This document shows, piece after piece, positions 9,435 through 17,476 of a stretch of 64,000 nucleotides of DNA (position 1 is its first letter; every line of letters starts with the position of its first letter). The position numbers were made by a program, and so were the translations under genes. Under the pieces are notes generated by a model that worked only from the letters and a program-made list of their open reading frames with translations, was not told where the DNA came from and made no database searches. The stretch comes from Pseudomonas sp. URIL14HWK12:I12 (GTDB lineage Bacteria; Pseudomonadota; Gammaproteobacteria; Pseudomonadales; Pseudomonadaceae): NCBI RefSeq assembly GCF_003097135.1, contig NZ_QEQL01000001.1, positions 434,001 to 498,000 of the forward strand, written 5' to 3'.

Positions 9435-9794
9435 ATGGCCAAGTCGGTATTGATCATCACACGCCAGGCACCTTGGGCGGGCCCCGCTGCCCGCGAGGCA
9501 CTCGACATCGCGTTGGCTGGCGGCGCGTTCGATTTGCCCTTGGGCATGCTGTTCATGGACGACGGCGTCTTTCAGATACAGCCGGGCCAGGCACCTCTCG
9601 CCCTGGAGCAAAAGAACCTCGCTGCCAATCTGCAGGCGTTGCCGATGTTCGGCGTCGATGACCTCTACGCCTGTGCCGATAGCCTGGCGGCACGAAGGGT
9701 GCCGACCGACTCGCTGGCACTGCCCGTTGAGATACTGGACGCCGACGCAATCCGAGCCCTCCTGGGGCGTTTCGATGAAGTGATCACCCTCTGA
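9435..9794 (+). CDS. tusC: Sulfurtransferase complex subunit TusC
   Basis: This 119-residue DsrE-like subunit begins SVLIITRQAPW and carries the family block GMLFMDDGVFQI. TusC is a structural part of the TusBCD hexamer and lacks the catalytic cysteine. No Cys except one near YACADS is seen. It starts immediately after tusD and its stop overlaps the start of tusB by one base (TGATG), which implies translational coupling. Confidence 0.9.
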   Translation: MAKSVLIITRQAPWAGPAAREALDIALAGGAFDLPLGMLFMDDGVFQIQPGQAPLALEQKNLAANLQALPMFGVDDLYACADSLAARRVPTDSLALPVEILDADAIRALLGRFDEVITL

Positions 9795-10069
9795 TGGCAA
9801 CCTTGCACGTAGTCTCTCATTCACCGTTCTCCGACAGCCGCCTGGCCAGCTGCCTGCGCCTTTTGGGTCGCGAGGACGGCCTACTGCTGTGCGGCGACGC
9901 TGCTTACGCCCTTCGCACACCTGAAACGCTACCCAATACCGGCCTTTTCGTACTGGCCGAAGACGCCGACGCACGTGGGCTAGTGGCACCACCGCACGCT
10001 CAGCTGATCGATTACGCAGCATTCGTCGACTTGACCCTGGCTTATGACAAGGTAAACAGCTGGCTATGA
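9794..10069 (+). CDS. tusB: Sulfurtransferase complex subunit TusB
   Basis: This is a 91-residue subunit of the TusBCD complex. It starts TLHVVSHSPF as in the family, contains DGLLLCGDAAYA, and ends with the usual W-L. The one-base overlap with tusC and four-base overlap with tusE place it third in the operon. Length is typical. Confidence 0.9.
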   Translation: MATLHVVSHSPFSDSRLASCLRLLGREDGLLLCGDAAYALRTPETLPNTGLFVLAEDADARGLVAPPHAQLIDYAAFVDLTLAYDKVNSWL

Positions 10070-10404
10070 GCGACCCGATGACTGTAGAGGGCGCGGTTGT
10101 TGCGGTGGACAACGACGGTTTTTTGCTGGAGTTGTCCCAGTGGTCGCCAGCTGTAGCGCACGCCCTCGCCGCGAAGGCGGCCATCGAGCTCACGGACGCC
10201 CACTGGGAGGTGCTACACCTGCTGCGACGTTTCCACGAAGAGTATCAGCTCTCACCTGCCACACGCCCGTTGATCAAGTATTGCGCACTGCACCTTGGCC
10301 CTGAGAAGGGCAACAGCGCACACCTGAATCGCCTGTTCAACGGCACCCCGGCCAAGCTTGCCGCCAAGCTCGCCGGCCTGCCCAAGCCGACCAATTGCAT
10401 ATGA
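10066..10404 (+). CDS. tusE: Sulfur relay protein TusE (DsrC/TusE family)
   Basis: This 112-residue protein carries the DsrC/TusE signature: LTDAHWEVLHLLR, the central PATRPLIKY block, and a C-terminal tail ending PKPTNCI with the sulfur-carrying cysteine as the penultimate residue. TusE takes persulfide sulfur from TusBCD and hands it to MnmA-bound tRNA. Only the C-terminal cysteine of the motif is present, as in TusE rather than dissimilatory DsrC. The start overlaps tusB by four bases (ATGA), and the stop overlaps the next gene by four bases. Confidence 0.93.
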   Translation: MSDPMTVEGAVVAVDNDGFLLELSQWSPAVAHALAAKAAIELTDAHWEVLHLLRRFHEEYQLSPATRPLIKYCALHLGPEKGNSAHLNRLFNGTPAKLAAKLAGLPKPTNCI

Positions 10405-11396
10405 CTACCCATGCCGACCTGCAACTGACCACGCCTGAGGAGCACCCTTTCGCGGTGTTCGTGCGCATTCTGGGCAAAGGAAAACGGGGCGCTCGCAGCC
10501 TCACGCGCGACGAGGCCCGGCAAGCTATGGGCATGTTGCTCGACGGCGAAGCCGAAGCCGCCCAGCTCGGGGCTTTCCTGATGCTGCTTAGGCACAAGGA
10601 AGAAAGCCCTGAAGAACTGGCCGGCTTCACCGAAGCAGTACGAGCACGCTTGCCAAACCTGGGGTTAGGCGCCGACATCGACTGGCCCAGCTACGCCGGC
10701 AAAAAACGCCACCTGCCCTGGTATCTGCTGGCGGCCAAGTGCCTGGCCGCCAGTGGCCTACGCATCTTCATGCATGGCGGCGGTGCTCACACAGCCGGGC
10801 GCCTGTATACCGAACAGTTGCTCGAGCCGTTGGGCATCCCGGTGTGTCGCAACTGGGGCAGCGTCGCCCAGGCCCTGGATACTCAGCACCTGGCGTTCAT
10901 GCCCTTGGCGGCCTGGGCCCCAGCGCTTCAGCAGATGATCGACCTGCGCAACACTCTGGGCCTGCGTTCGCCCATTCACTCCCTCGCACGGGTGCTGAAC
11001 CCGCTGGGGGCTCGCCTGGGGCTGCAGAGTATTTTCCACCCGGGCTACCAGGCAGTGCACCGTGAAGCCAGCCGACTGCTGGGCGATACCGCCATCGTGA
11101 TCAAGGGCGATGGCGGCGAGATCGAAGTGAACCCTGATAGCCCTTGCCACCTCTACGGCACGGCGGGCGGGCAGAACTGGGACGAAGAATGGCCGGCGCA
11201 GGCGGCCCAACGCCATGTCAAGCCAGCGAGCCTCGAAGTACCAGCGCTGCTGGCCGTGTGGCAGGGCCAGGCCCAAGACAGCTATGGTGAAAAAGCGGTA
11301 TTAGGCACCATGGCGCTCGCCCTACGCGGCCTGGGCGAACCGGCCGAACAAGCTTTCAACCACGCCCAGACGTTATGGGCGCAGCGCGAGCGCTGA
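10401..11396 (+). CDS. TrpD2/YbiB-like glycosyltransferase-family protein
   Basis: This 331-residue protein has the anthranilate phosphoribosyltransferase fold: a helical N-terminal domain (LTRDEARQAMGMLLDGEAEAAQLGAFLMLLR) and a larger domain with MHGGGAHTAGR, RSPIHSLARVLNPL, FHPGYQAVH and VIKGDGGEIEVNPDS. The glycine-rich PRPP-binding loop is altered relative to true TrpD, as in TrpD2/YbiB proteins, which bind nucleic acid instead of making tryptophan. The start overlaps the tusE stop (ATGA), so it is the fifth gene of the tus operon. Position beside tRNA thiolation genes fits a role in nucleic-acid metabolism, but this is inference. Its 3' end overlaps the convergent next gene by 41 bases. 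Confidence 0.82.
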   Translation: MTTHADLQLTTPEEHPFAVFVRILGKGKRGARSLTRDEARQAMGMLLDGEAEAAQLGAFLMLLRHKEESPEELAGFTEAVRARLPNLGLGADIDWPSYAGKKRHLPWYLLAAKCLAASGLRIFMHGGGAHTAGRLYTEQLLEPLGIPVCRNWGSVAQALDTQHLAFMPLAAWAPALQQMIDLRNTLGLRSPIHSLARVLNPLGARLGLQSIFHPGYQAVHREASRLLGDTAIVIKGDGGEIEVNPDSPCHLYGTAGGQNWDEEWPAQAAQRHVKPASLEVPALLAVWQGQAQDSYGEKAVLGTMALALRGLGEPAEQAFNHAQTLWAQRER

Positions 11397-12183
11397 GAAT
11401 TGCCTTGCCCTTTCGCGCGGCGACACCTTCGGCCTGGCCGTCGCGCTGCTTACCAAGCCGCGCCTGGCTCATCAGCCGAGGAATCAGCGGCCCTTCAGGC
11501 AAGTGCTGCCAGAAGCGCTCGGGCATGTGGCCTTGCATGGCCTTCGGGTTCAAACGGGCCGGGTTGAAGATGTTTTGGTAGTATGCCAGCCACAGAGCTT
11601 GCCCCGCGTCAGCCTCGCCCTGTGCCAACGCCTGCCATTGCGGGGGGCATTGGCGGCGGTAATCCAGGGATTGCCCATCGAACGCCAACCCGTCGGTAGG
11701 CGTGGCGATCAGCCAAGGCTGCCGGCCCATGCGCGCTACGAAATGCTCCCCCACTTCTGCTAGCACGTCATGAGCGGGCTCGTGCCAGGCGGTGAACAGC
11801 TCAGCACGTTGGGTAAAGCGCAAAAAAGCATGTACATGATGAATTTCTCGGCGCACCTGCTTGATGCGGCGGTGCAATTCGCTGCCCAGGCTGTCGCCGG
11901 CCAGCATGGCGGTACGGTCGCCATGAGCGACGCGCCAGAGCACTTCATAAAGAAAGCTCCAACGTTGCGGGCCAATGAAGCCTGCGGCCTGGTGAAGCAT
12001 TTCGAGCAAGCTGCGGGGGACGCGCAATAGATAGGGCCCGGCACCCTCTGGCAACTCTTGTGCGCCAAAAAAAAGGTCGTCAGCACCCTCCCAGCTGACC
12101 AGCGCCGGGTCAATGCCATGGGCGAGCAATTGGCGCGCTTGCTGCCGCCAGGTGGAAAAGTCGTCGCACGCAAGGCAGATCAT
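11356..12183 (-). CDS. TIGR03915/DUF4130 family DNA-metabolism protein
   Basis: This is a 275-residue basic protein of the type annotated as probable DNA metabolism protein, always found beside a radical SAM partner. Recognisable blocks are RIKQVRREIHHVHAFLRF, PWLIATPTDGLAFDG, LWLAYYQNIFNPARLNPKAMQGHMP and FWQHLPEG. The last two are the DUF4130 core, also seen fused to uracil-DNA glycosylase domains in relatives. The C-terminal 35 residues are Lys/Arg-rich and may bind DNA. The start overlaps the stop of the upstream radical SAM gene by four bases. Function is not established; DNA repair or base modification is the usual suggestion. Confidence 0.82.
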   Translation of the reverse strand: MICLACDDFSTWRQQARQLLAHGIDPALVSWEGADDLFFGAQELPEGAGPYLLRVPRSLLEMLHQAAGFIGPQRWSFLYEVLWRVAHGDRTAMLAGDSLGSELHRRIKQVRREIHHVHAFLRFTQRAELFTAWHEPAHDVLAEVGEHFVARMGRQPWLIATPTDGLAFDGQSLDYRRQCPPQWQALAQGEADAGQALWLAYYQNIFNPARLNPKAMQGHMPERFWQHLPEGPLIPRLMSQARLGKQRDGQAEGVAARKGKAILSARAAPITSGRG

Positions 12184-13400
12184 CCAAATAGCCCCATCTG
12201 CTGCGGTGGCGGGGTGTCGCGCAACTGCTGACGCAAGAGCGCGCTAGGCACCTCTGACTGGCGCGGGTGATAGTCACTGGTGACGATAAACGGCTTGGCT
12301 TTGGCCAGCACACAGCGCAGGCGGGTCAGGTCGTCATAGCGAATTCGCCGTTCACGGCGCAGCGCGACCAAGCGCTCGGTAGTGCGCAGGCCGATGCCGG
12401 GGACACGGGCGATCAGCGATGCATCTGCTCGGTTGAGGTCCAGCGGGAAGTGCTCGCGGTGCGCGAGGGCCCAGGCCAGCTTGGGGTCGATGTCCAGCGC
12501 CAGGTCGCCTGGGCCTGAAAGCAATTCTGCAGCTTTATAGCCATAGCCTCGCAATAGAAAGTCAGCTTGATACAGGCGGTGCTCCCGCAGCAAGGGCGCG
12601 GCCGCGTGCGGTACGCTGGCGGGGCTTTGCGGAATAGGGCTGAAGGCCGAGTAGTACACACGGCGCAGACGATAGCCTTGATACAGCGCCTCGGCGCTAC
12701 GGAGAATCACGCTGTCATCACTGCTGTCGGCGCCGATAATCATCTGCGTGCTTTGACCGGCGGGGGCAAAGGCAGGCGCGCGAGCATGGCCGGCCACGGC
12801 TTGTTGGCCACGGTCGATGGTGCCCATGGCGGCACGAATGGTGGCGCCTTGTTTCTCCGGTGCAAGCCGGCGCAGGCCGCTTTCGCTGGGTAGCTCGATA
12901 TTCACGCTGAGGCGGTCGGCATAACGGCCTGCCGCCTCGATCAACAATGGGTCCGCCTCAGGAATGGTTTTGAGATGAATGTAACCTCGAAACCCGTGCT
13001 CCTCGCGCAGTAACCGCGCCACTTCCACCAATTGCTCCATTGTGTAGTCTGGCGAGCGAATGATGCCTGAGCTCAGAAAAAGCCCGCTCACGCAATTGCG
13101 GCGATAGAAGTCGAGAGTCAGGCGCACCACTTCTTCGGGGCTGAAGCGCGCGCGCGGTACGTCGCTACTGCGGCGGTTTACACAATATTGGCAGTCATAC
13201 AGGCAGAAGTTGGTCAACAACACCTTGAGCAAGGACACACAGCGGCCGTCCGGGGTGTAGCTGTGACATATCCCCATACCCGTGGTGGCACCGAGCCCGG
13301 CCTTACCGGCTGAACTTCGCTTGGGCGCGCCGCTGCTTGCACACGAGGCATCGTATTTAGCAGCGTCGGCGAGGATGCTGAGTTTATCGATCAGTTCCAT
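12180..13400 (-). CDS. Putative DNA modification/repair radical SAM protein (TIGR03916 type)
   Basis: This is a 406-residue protein. The radical SAM [4Fe-4S] motif CLYDCQYC (CX3CX2C) lies near residue 92 and is followed by the TIM-barrel core (FLSSGIIRSPDYTMEQLVE, GYIHLKTIPEADP, SVNIELPSESGLRRLAP). The C-terminal third has a helix-hairpin-helix (IARVPGIGLRTTERLVALR) of the kind that binds DNA, and the tail ends QMGLFG, reminiscent of a clamp-interaction peptide. The enzyme would cleave SAM to a radical to act on a DNA base; the substrate is unknown. It is the first gene of a two-gene operon with the DUF4130 protein. The pair converges on the tus operon. Confidence 0.87.
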   Translation of the reverse strand: MELIDKLSILADAAKYDASCASSGAPKRSSAGKAGLGATTGMGICHSYTPDGRCVSLLKVLLTNFCLYDCQYCVNRRSSDVPRARFSPEEVVRLTLDFYRRNCVSGLFLSSGIIRSPDYTMEQLVEVARLLREEHGFRGYIHLKTIPEADPLLIEAAGRYADRLSVNIELPSESGLRRLAPEKQGATIRAAMGTIDRGQQAVAGHARAPAFAPAGQSTQMIIGADSSDDSVILRSAEALYQGYRLRRVYYSAFSPIPQSPASVPHAAAPLLREHRLYQADFLLRGYGYKAAELLSGPGDLALDIDPKLAWALAHREHFPLDLNRADASLIARVPGIGLRTTERLVALRRERRIRYDDLTRLRCVLAKAKPFIVTSDYHPRQSEVPSALLRQQLRDTPPPQQMGLFG

Positions 13401-13464
13401 GGCTACTTATACAGTGGTTTTACGTACAGTATAGTGCCGCTAACGTCGGAGCAAGCGCCGCTAG

Positions 13465-14841
13465 TCAGTAGATGTTTTTTGAGAACAGCGTGAAAGGCGT
13501 CTTGAGCAAAATCTTGATATCCAGCCATAGTGACCAGTGATTGATATAAGCCAGGTCTCGCTCCAGGCGGCCCTGCATTTTTTCTAATGTCTCGGTCTCG
13601 CCGCGAAAGCCACTGACCTGCGCCAACCCCGTGATACCGGGTTTGATTCGATGGCGGGCCATGTAGGCGGTGAGCTTGTCTCCATAATAATCATTGTGCG
13701 CCACCGCATGCGGGCGCGGCCCGACCAGCGCCATTTCGCCCCGCAGCACGTTTATCAATTGCGGAAGCTCATCGAGCGAGCTGCGTCGCAAAAACGCGCC
13801 TACCGGCGTGACCCGGCTGTCATTGCGAGTGGCCTGGCGGACCTCGGTATCGTCGTGCACCCTCATCGAGCGGAACTTGTAAACCTGGATCACTTGGCCA
13901 TTGCAGCCGTCCCGCCCCTGCCGGAAAAACACCGGGCCGGGGGAAGAGATTTTCACCGCAAGCGCCGCCGCCAGCAGCACAGGTGACAGCGCGATGATCG
14001 CCATCAGGGCCAACGACCGATCGATCAGTTCTTTTCCGAATGCCGCTGCCGGGTGCGAGCTCAACGGTGTTTCATTGAGGTAAATGGCGGGGAATTGCTC
14101 GATTTGTGAAACGGATTGATTGAGCAGCATCATGCTGCCGAAATCCGGGACCCACACCACGTCCACGGCAAGGTCAAGCAAATCGACATAGATCGACTCG
14201 ATCTGCACCATGCGGTCTAGGGGCAACGTGATGTACACCCGGCGAACCTGCTCGCGCTGCACGATACCGCGCAGCATGTTCATGTCACCCAGGCGCGACA
14301 GGCCCGCCACCTCGGTGCCATCAGGGGCAATCAAGCCCAGGATGGGTACTCGCGGCTTGAGTTGGCGGGCGAGTTTACCGGCCAGCTCACCCTCGCCGAT
14401 GATCAAAGCGGTGCGCACCCTGCGCAGCCGGCGGCTGTGACGATTGAGCAACCAGCGCAACGGCAGGAAGCTGGCAGCCTGGGCCAGGTAGCCGAAGATC
14501 ATCATTTCGGTCGCAAGCTCTGGCTCCAGCTCCAGCGGGCTGCCGCTGGCCATGAGCAGCGCACCGAGGGTACCAATGAGCACCGACCAGCCTGCCAAGA
14601 GCCTCAACAGACCGGCAGCGTAATTGAGGCGCTTGTGGTAGACGTGGAGAAATCCATAGATCGGGAACGAGGCCAGCATACCCAGGAGCAGCAGCACCCG
14701 GTAGGCCGGCGCCACAGTGCCAGCTTCAAACATCAGCAGTACACAAAGCGTAATGCCCGCGAGCACTGTGCCAGCGGACCACATGACCCAGAACGTCAGG
14801 CCACGTCGGTTCGCCAAGGGGTGTAGACGAGGAGCGATCAT
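13465..14841 (-). CDS. Undecaprenyl-phosphate sugar-1-phosphate transferase (WcaJ/CpsE type)
   Basis: This 458-residue protein has four hydrophobic helices (about residues 15-130), a CoA-binding-like soluble middle domain (TALIIGEGELAGKLARQL) and a C-terminal bacterial sugar transferase domain with a re-entrant helix (about 260-290), VYKFRSM, SLDELPQLINVLRGEM and VGPRP. It would start exopolysaccharide repeat units by loading a hexose-1-phosphate onto undecaprenyl phosphate in the inner membrane. The ATG with GGAG upstream gives the usual short N-terminus before helix 1. The odd point is that no glycosyltransferase, Wzx, Wzy or Wza gene lies nearby, so it is an isolated initiating enzyme with its own AT-rich promoter region. 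Confidence 0.88.
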   Translation of the reverse strand: MIAPRLHPLANRRGLTFWVMWSAGTVLAGITLCVLLMFEAGTVAPAYRVLLLLGMLASFPIYGFLHVYHKRLNYAAGLLRLLAGWSVLIGTLGALLMASGSPLELEPELATEMMIFGYLAQAASFLPLRWLLNRHSRRLRRVRTALIIGEGELAGKLARQLKPRVPILGLIAPDGTEVAGLSRLGDMNMLRGIVQREQVRRVYITLPLDRMVQIESIYVDLLDLAVDVVWVPDFGSMMLLNQSVSQIEQFPAIYLNETPLSSHPAAAFGKELIDRSLALMAIIALSPVLLAAALAVKISSPGPVFFRQGRDGCNGQVIQVYKFRSMRVHDDTEVRQATRNDSRVTPVGAFLRRSSLDELPQLINVLRGEMALVGPRPHAVAHNDYYGDKLTAYMARHRIKPGITGLAQVSGFRGETETLEKMQGRLERDLAYINHWSLWLDIKILLKTPFTLFSKNIY

Positions 14842-15144
14842 CGTGATGTTCTCCAGGGCAAGGCACGGCAAGCCGCTGCGCAAAACCAGGGGAAGGCCGG
14901 GTTTCGGGCAGGCTACCGCCGCAACAAGGGACGTTGAAGTGAGAAAGAGTCAGGCTGGAAGGAGGTGCAAAGCGAACCGCGCTACAGGAGAGCAACGGTG
15001 AAATGATGTTATGAGGCCATACATTTTCACGCAAGGGGCTGCGTGATAATCCACATGAGCTTTATGAGTATTTTCTATTTATATCATGTAGTTAAATCTA
15101 ATTCTTAGAAATTATATAAAGTAAACATCGCCAATTTAATGACA
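14842..15144. promoter_or_regulatory. AT-rich upstream region of the sugar transferase gene
   Basis: About 300 bases without a gene precede the transferase. The part from about 15045 to 15145 is strikingly AT-rich (runs such as TTTATGAGTATTTTCTATTTATATCATG) compared with the GC-rich surroundings, a pattern typical of silenced or tightly regulated exopolysaccharide promoters bound by MvaT/H-NS-like proteins. I could not assign exact -35 and -10 boxes. Confidence 0.4.
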
Positions 15145-15178
15145 AAAAAACCGCACCCATGGTTAGGTACGGTTTTTT
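15145..15178. terminator. Bidirectional-looking terminator after the dehydrogenase gene
   Basis: Arms AAAAAACCGCACC and GGTACGGTTTTTT pair over 13 bases with one mismatch around an 8-base loop, giving a U-tract on either strand. It serves the leftward dehydrogenase gene ending at 15205. A second short inverted repeat, GACAA-TTTT-TTGTC, sits at 15179-15192. Confidence 0.7.
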
Positions 15179-15204
15179 GACAATTTTTTGTCACTCACTA
15201 TGCG

Positions 15205-16233
15205 TCAGCCAATCGGCGAATCAAGGCTAAGCACCACCCGCCCAATGCAAGGGCATTCATCCATGTACCGGTGCGCCTCCACGAATTGCTCGAACGGAAA
15301 CACTCGGGCTGGCTGAGGAGTGATCACACGGTCTGCTGTCAGCTGGTTGATTTGAACCAGTGCCTTGCGAGTTGCCGCCTCATCCTGGGGAATGTCGAGC
15401 TCAGGCTTGCCAGTGAAATTGCCAAGGCAGTGCAGATGTAACTGAAGGCTCTTCTGAAACGCCGCGCAGGCCGGCAGCGAGGTTTGGTTGCCGCCCTGAA
15501 GCCCGTAAAGGATCAGGCTACCACGAGGGGCCATCAAGTCGCCCAGCATCGACATCTGCGGCCCCCCAAGCCCGTCGAACACCATATTCACCCCACGACC
15601 GTCGGTGTACTTGCCGACCTGGGTGACCAGGTCCTGTTCTTCGGTAGCGATGACTTTGTCGGCACCCAATGCAAGCAACGCCTCGCGCTGCTCACTGGTT
15701 TTGCTTACCGCAATCACTTTTACACCCAGCGCCTTGCCCAACTGCACAAAGGCAGGGCCTGCACAGTAACTGGCACAGGTCACCAGCGCAGTCTGGCCCG
15801 GTTGGGCGCGAGCAAGGTCAACGTAGGCAAACCAGGCAATCAGCAAGGGGGTGTAGTGCACCGCAGCCTGCTCAGGCGACAGCACATCGGGGTATCGCAC
15901 CAGCGCTTGGGCGGGCAACACCGCTACCTCGCCGTACACCGGGTGATCGTTGGCGCTGGCGGCGGGAAAACTGGCGACTGCATCGCCTACTTTGAAGCCT
16001 TCGACCCCCTCACCAACGGCGGTAACCACACCGGCCATTTCCTGGCCCAGGCTCGCCGGCAGGCGAGCCTGGGAAGGCGCCAGGTTCTGGCGCCAGAGCA
16101 CGTCGTACCAAGTCACGCCGATAGCGGCCACTCGCACTTGCACTTCGCCGGGGGCAGGCAACCGGGCCTCGTGCTCTTCGCACTTGAGGACCTCTGCCGG
16201 GCCGAACTTGTGAAAACGAATTGTGCGGGGCAT
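15205..16233 (-). CDS. Zinc-type alcohol dehydrogenase-like / quinone oxidoreductase family protein
   Basis: This is a 342-residue medium-chain dehydrogenase/reductase. The N-terminal GroES-like domain has FHKFGPAEVLKCEE, the LGQEMAGVVTAVGEGVEGFKVGDAV block and no catalytic zinc cysteine cluster, as in quinone oxidoreductases. The NADPH-binding Rossmann part spans about residues 130-260 (GQTALVTCASYCAGPAFVQLGKALG, GADKVIATEEQ, VFDGLGGPQM). It probably reduces a quinone or activated alkene with NADPH; the substrate is not deducible. The ATG has GAGG eight bases upstream. It is divergent from a LysR-type gene 205 bases away, which probably regulates it. Confidence 0.85.
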   Translation of the reverse strand: MPRTIRFHKFGPAEVLKCEEHEARLPAPGEVQVRVAAIGVTWYDVLWRQNLAPSQARLPASLGQEMAGVVTAVGEGVEGFKVGDAVASFPAASANDHPVYGEVAVLPAQALVRYPDVLSPEQAAVHYTPLLIAWFAYVDLARAQPGQTALVTCASYCAGPAFVQLGKALGVKVIAVSKTSEQREALLALGADKVIATEEQDLVTQVGKYTDGRGVNMVFDGLGGPQMSMLGDLMAPRGSLILYGLQGGNQTSLPACAAFQKSLQLHLHCLGNFTGKPELDIPQDEAATRKALVQINQLTADRVITPQPARVFPFEQFVEAHRYMDECPCIGRVVLSLDSPIG

Positions 16234-16438
16234 CACGAACCTCGTCTCATGACCTCTAATGGCTTGCAGATTATCCGGGCTTTAAGGGAGGCACCATCGG
16301 CGCAGGTTAATAGTCACCATGCCTGGCATTGATCCTCACGCGCCCGAACGCGTGTTACTGTCACATTCTCGATGCAGATTAACAGCTTTTCGCCTTACTA
16401 TTCGACGTCTGCGCCCACCCTGAGCATGAAGCCCGCCG

Positions 16439-17356
16439 ATGAACCGCAACGATTTGCGCCGTGTCGACCTGAATTTGCTGATCGTGTTCGAAACGCTGAT
16501 GCACGAGCGAAGCGTCACCCGTGCTGCGGAGAAGCTTTTTCTCGGCCAGCCGGCGATCAGTGCTGCGCTGTCACGTTTGCGCACCCTGTTCGACGACCCC
16601 TTGTTCGTGCGCACTGGTCGCAGCATGGAACCCACCGCTCGGGCGCTGGAAATCGGCGCTTTGCTCTCCCCGGCGCTGGACTCGATCTCCACCGCCGTGA
16701 GCCGGGCTGCCGAATTCGACCCCGCCACCAGCACGGCCGTGTTCCGGGTCGGGCTGTCTGATGATGTCGAGTTCGCGCTGCTGCCTCAGCTGCTCAAGCG
16801 CCTACGGGCCGAAGCGCCTGGGATTGTGCTGGTAGTGCGCCGCACCAACTACATCCTGATGCCCGCACTGCTGGCCTCGGGCGAGATCTCGGTAGGCGTA
16901 AGCTACACCAGTGACCTGCCCGCCAACGCCAAGCGCAAGGTGCTGCGCCGCAGCCGCCCTCGCCTGCTGCGTGCCGACAGCATGCCCGGCAGCATCAGCC
17001 TCGACGACTTCTGCTCGCGCCCCCATGCGCTGGTATCGTTCGCCGGCGACCTCTCAGGCTTCATAGACGAAGAACTGGAAAAGATCGGCCGCCAGCGGCA
17101 CGTGGTGCTCGCCGTGCCACAGTTCAACGGCCTCGGCTCACTGCTGGCAGGTACAGACATCATTGCCACCGTGCCTGATTACACCGCAGACAGCCTGACT
17201 GCCGCTGGCGGCTTGAGGGCCGAGGATGTACCGGTCAGCACGCGCACCTTCGAGCTGCACATGGCTTGGCGAGGGTCACAGGATAACGACCCAGCGGAGC
17301 GGTGGCTGAGGTCAAGATTGCAGATGTTTTTTGGCGACCCTGACAGCCTGGCGTAA
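16439..17356 (+). CDS. LysR-family transcriptional regulator
   Basis: This is a 305-residue LysR-type regulator. The N-terminal winged helix is clear (DLNLLIVFETLMHERSV, then TRAAEKLFLGQPAISAALSRLR and LFDDPLFVRTGR), and the C-terminal effector domain begins near residue 95 (AVFRVGLSDDVEFALLPQLL). The subgroup resembles NodD/SyrM/PnbR-like regulators with the DLNLL opening. Divergent orientation to the quinone-oxidoreductase-like gene suggests control of that gene and of itself through the 205-base gap. No clear T-N11-A palindrome was fixed by eye. The inducer is unknown. Confidence 0.88.
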   Translation: MNRNDLRRVDLNLLIVFETLMHERSVTRAAEKLFLGQPAISAALSRLRTLFDDPLFVRTGRSMEPTARALEIGALLSPALDSISTAVSRAAEFDPATSTAVFRVGLSDDVEFALLPQLLKRLRAEAPGIVLVVRRTNYILMPALLASGEISVGVSYTSDLPANAKRKVLRRSRPRLLRADSMPGSISLDDFCSRPHALVSFAGDLSGFIDEELEKIGRQRHVVLAVPQFNGLGSLLAGTDIIATVPDYTADSLTAAGGLRAEDVPVSTRTFELHMAWRGSQDNDPAERWLRSRLQMFFGDPDSLA

Positions 17357-17476
17357 AACGATGCCTGTTGAGAGGCCGCCAGCCTTTGGCCGCAACTGAC
17401 CGCGCCGACACCCTAGCCTCGTACTGCTGGAATTAGCGCAGTACCTCAGCGTGGCTAACCTCGCCACGGAGTACCT

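Noticed and set aside
9285..10193. 302-residue frame on the minus strand
   Set aside because: It runs opposite tusD-tusC-tusB, which are clear family members with operon spacing.
16234..16438. A LysR T-N11-A operator between the dehydrogenase and the regulator
   Set aside because: Several partial matches exist but none is a clear dyad, so no site is reported.
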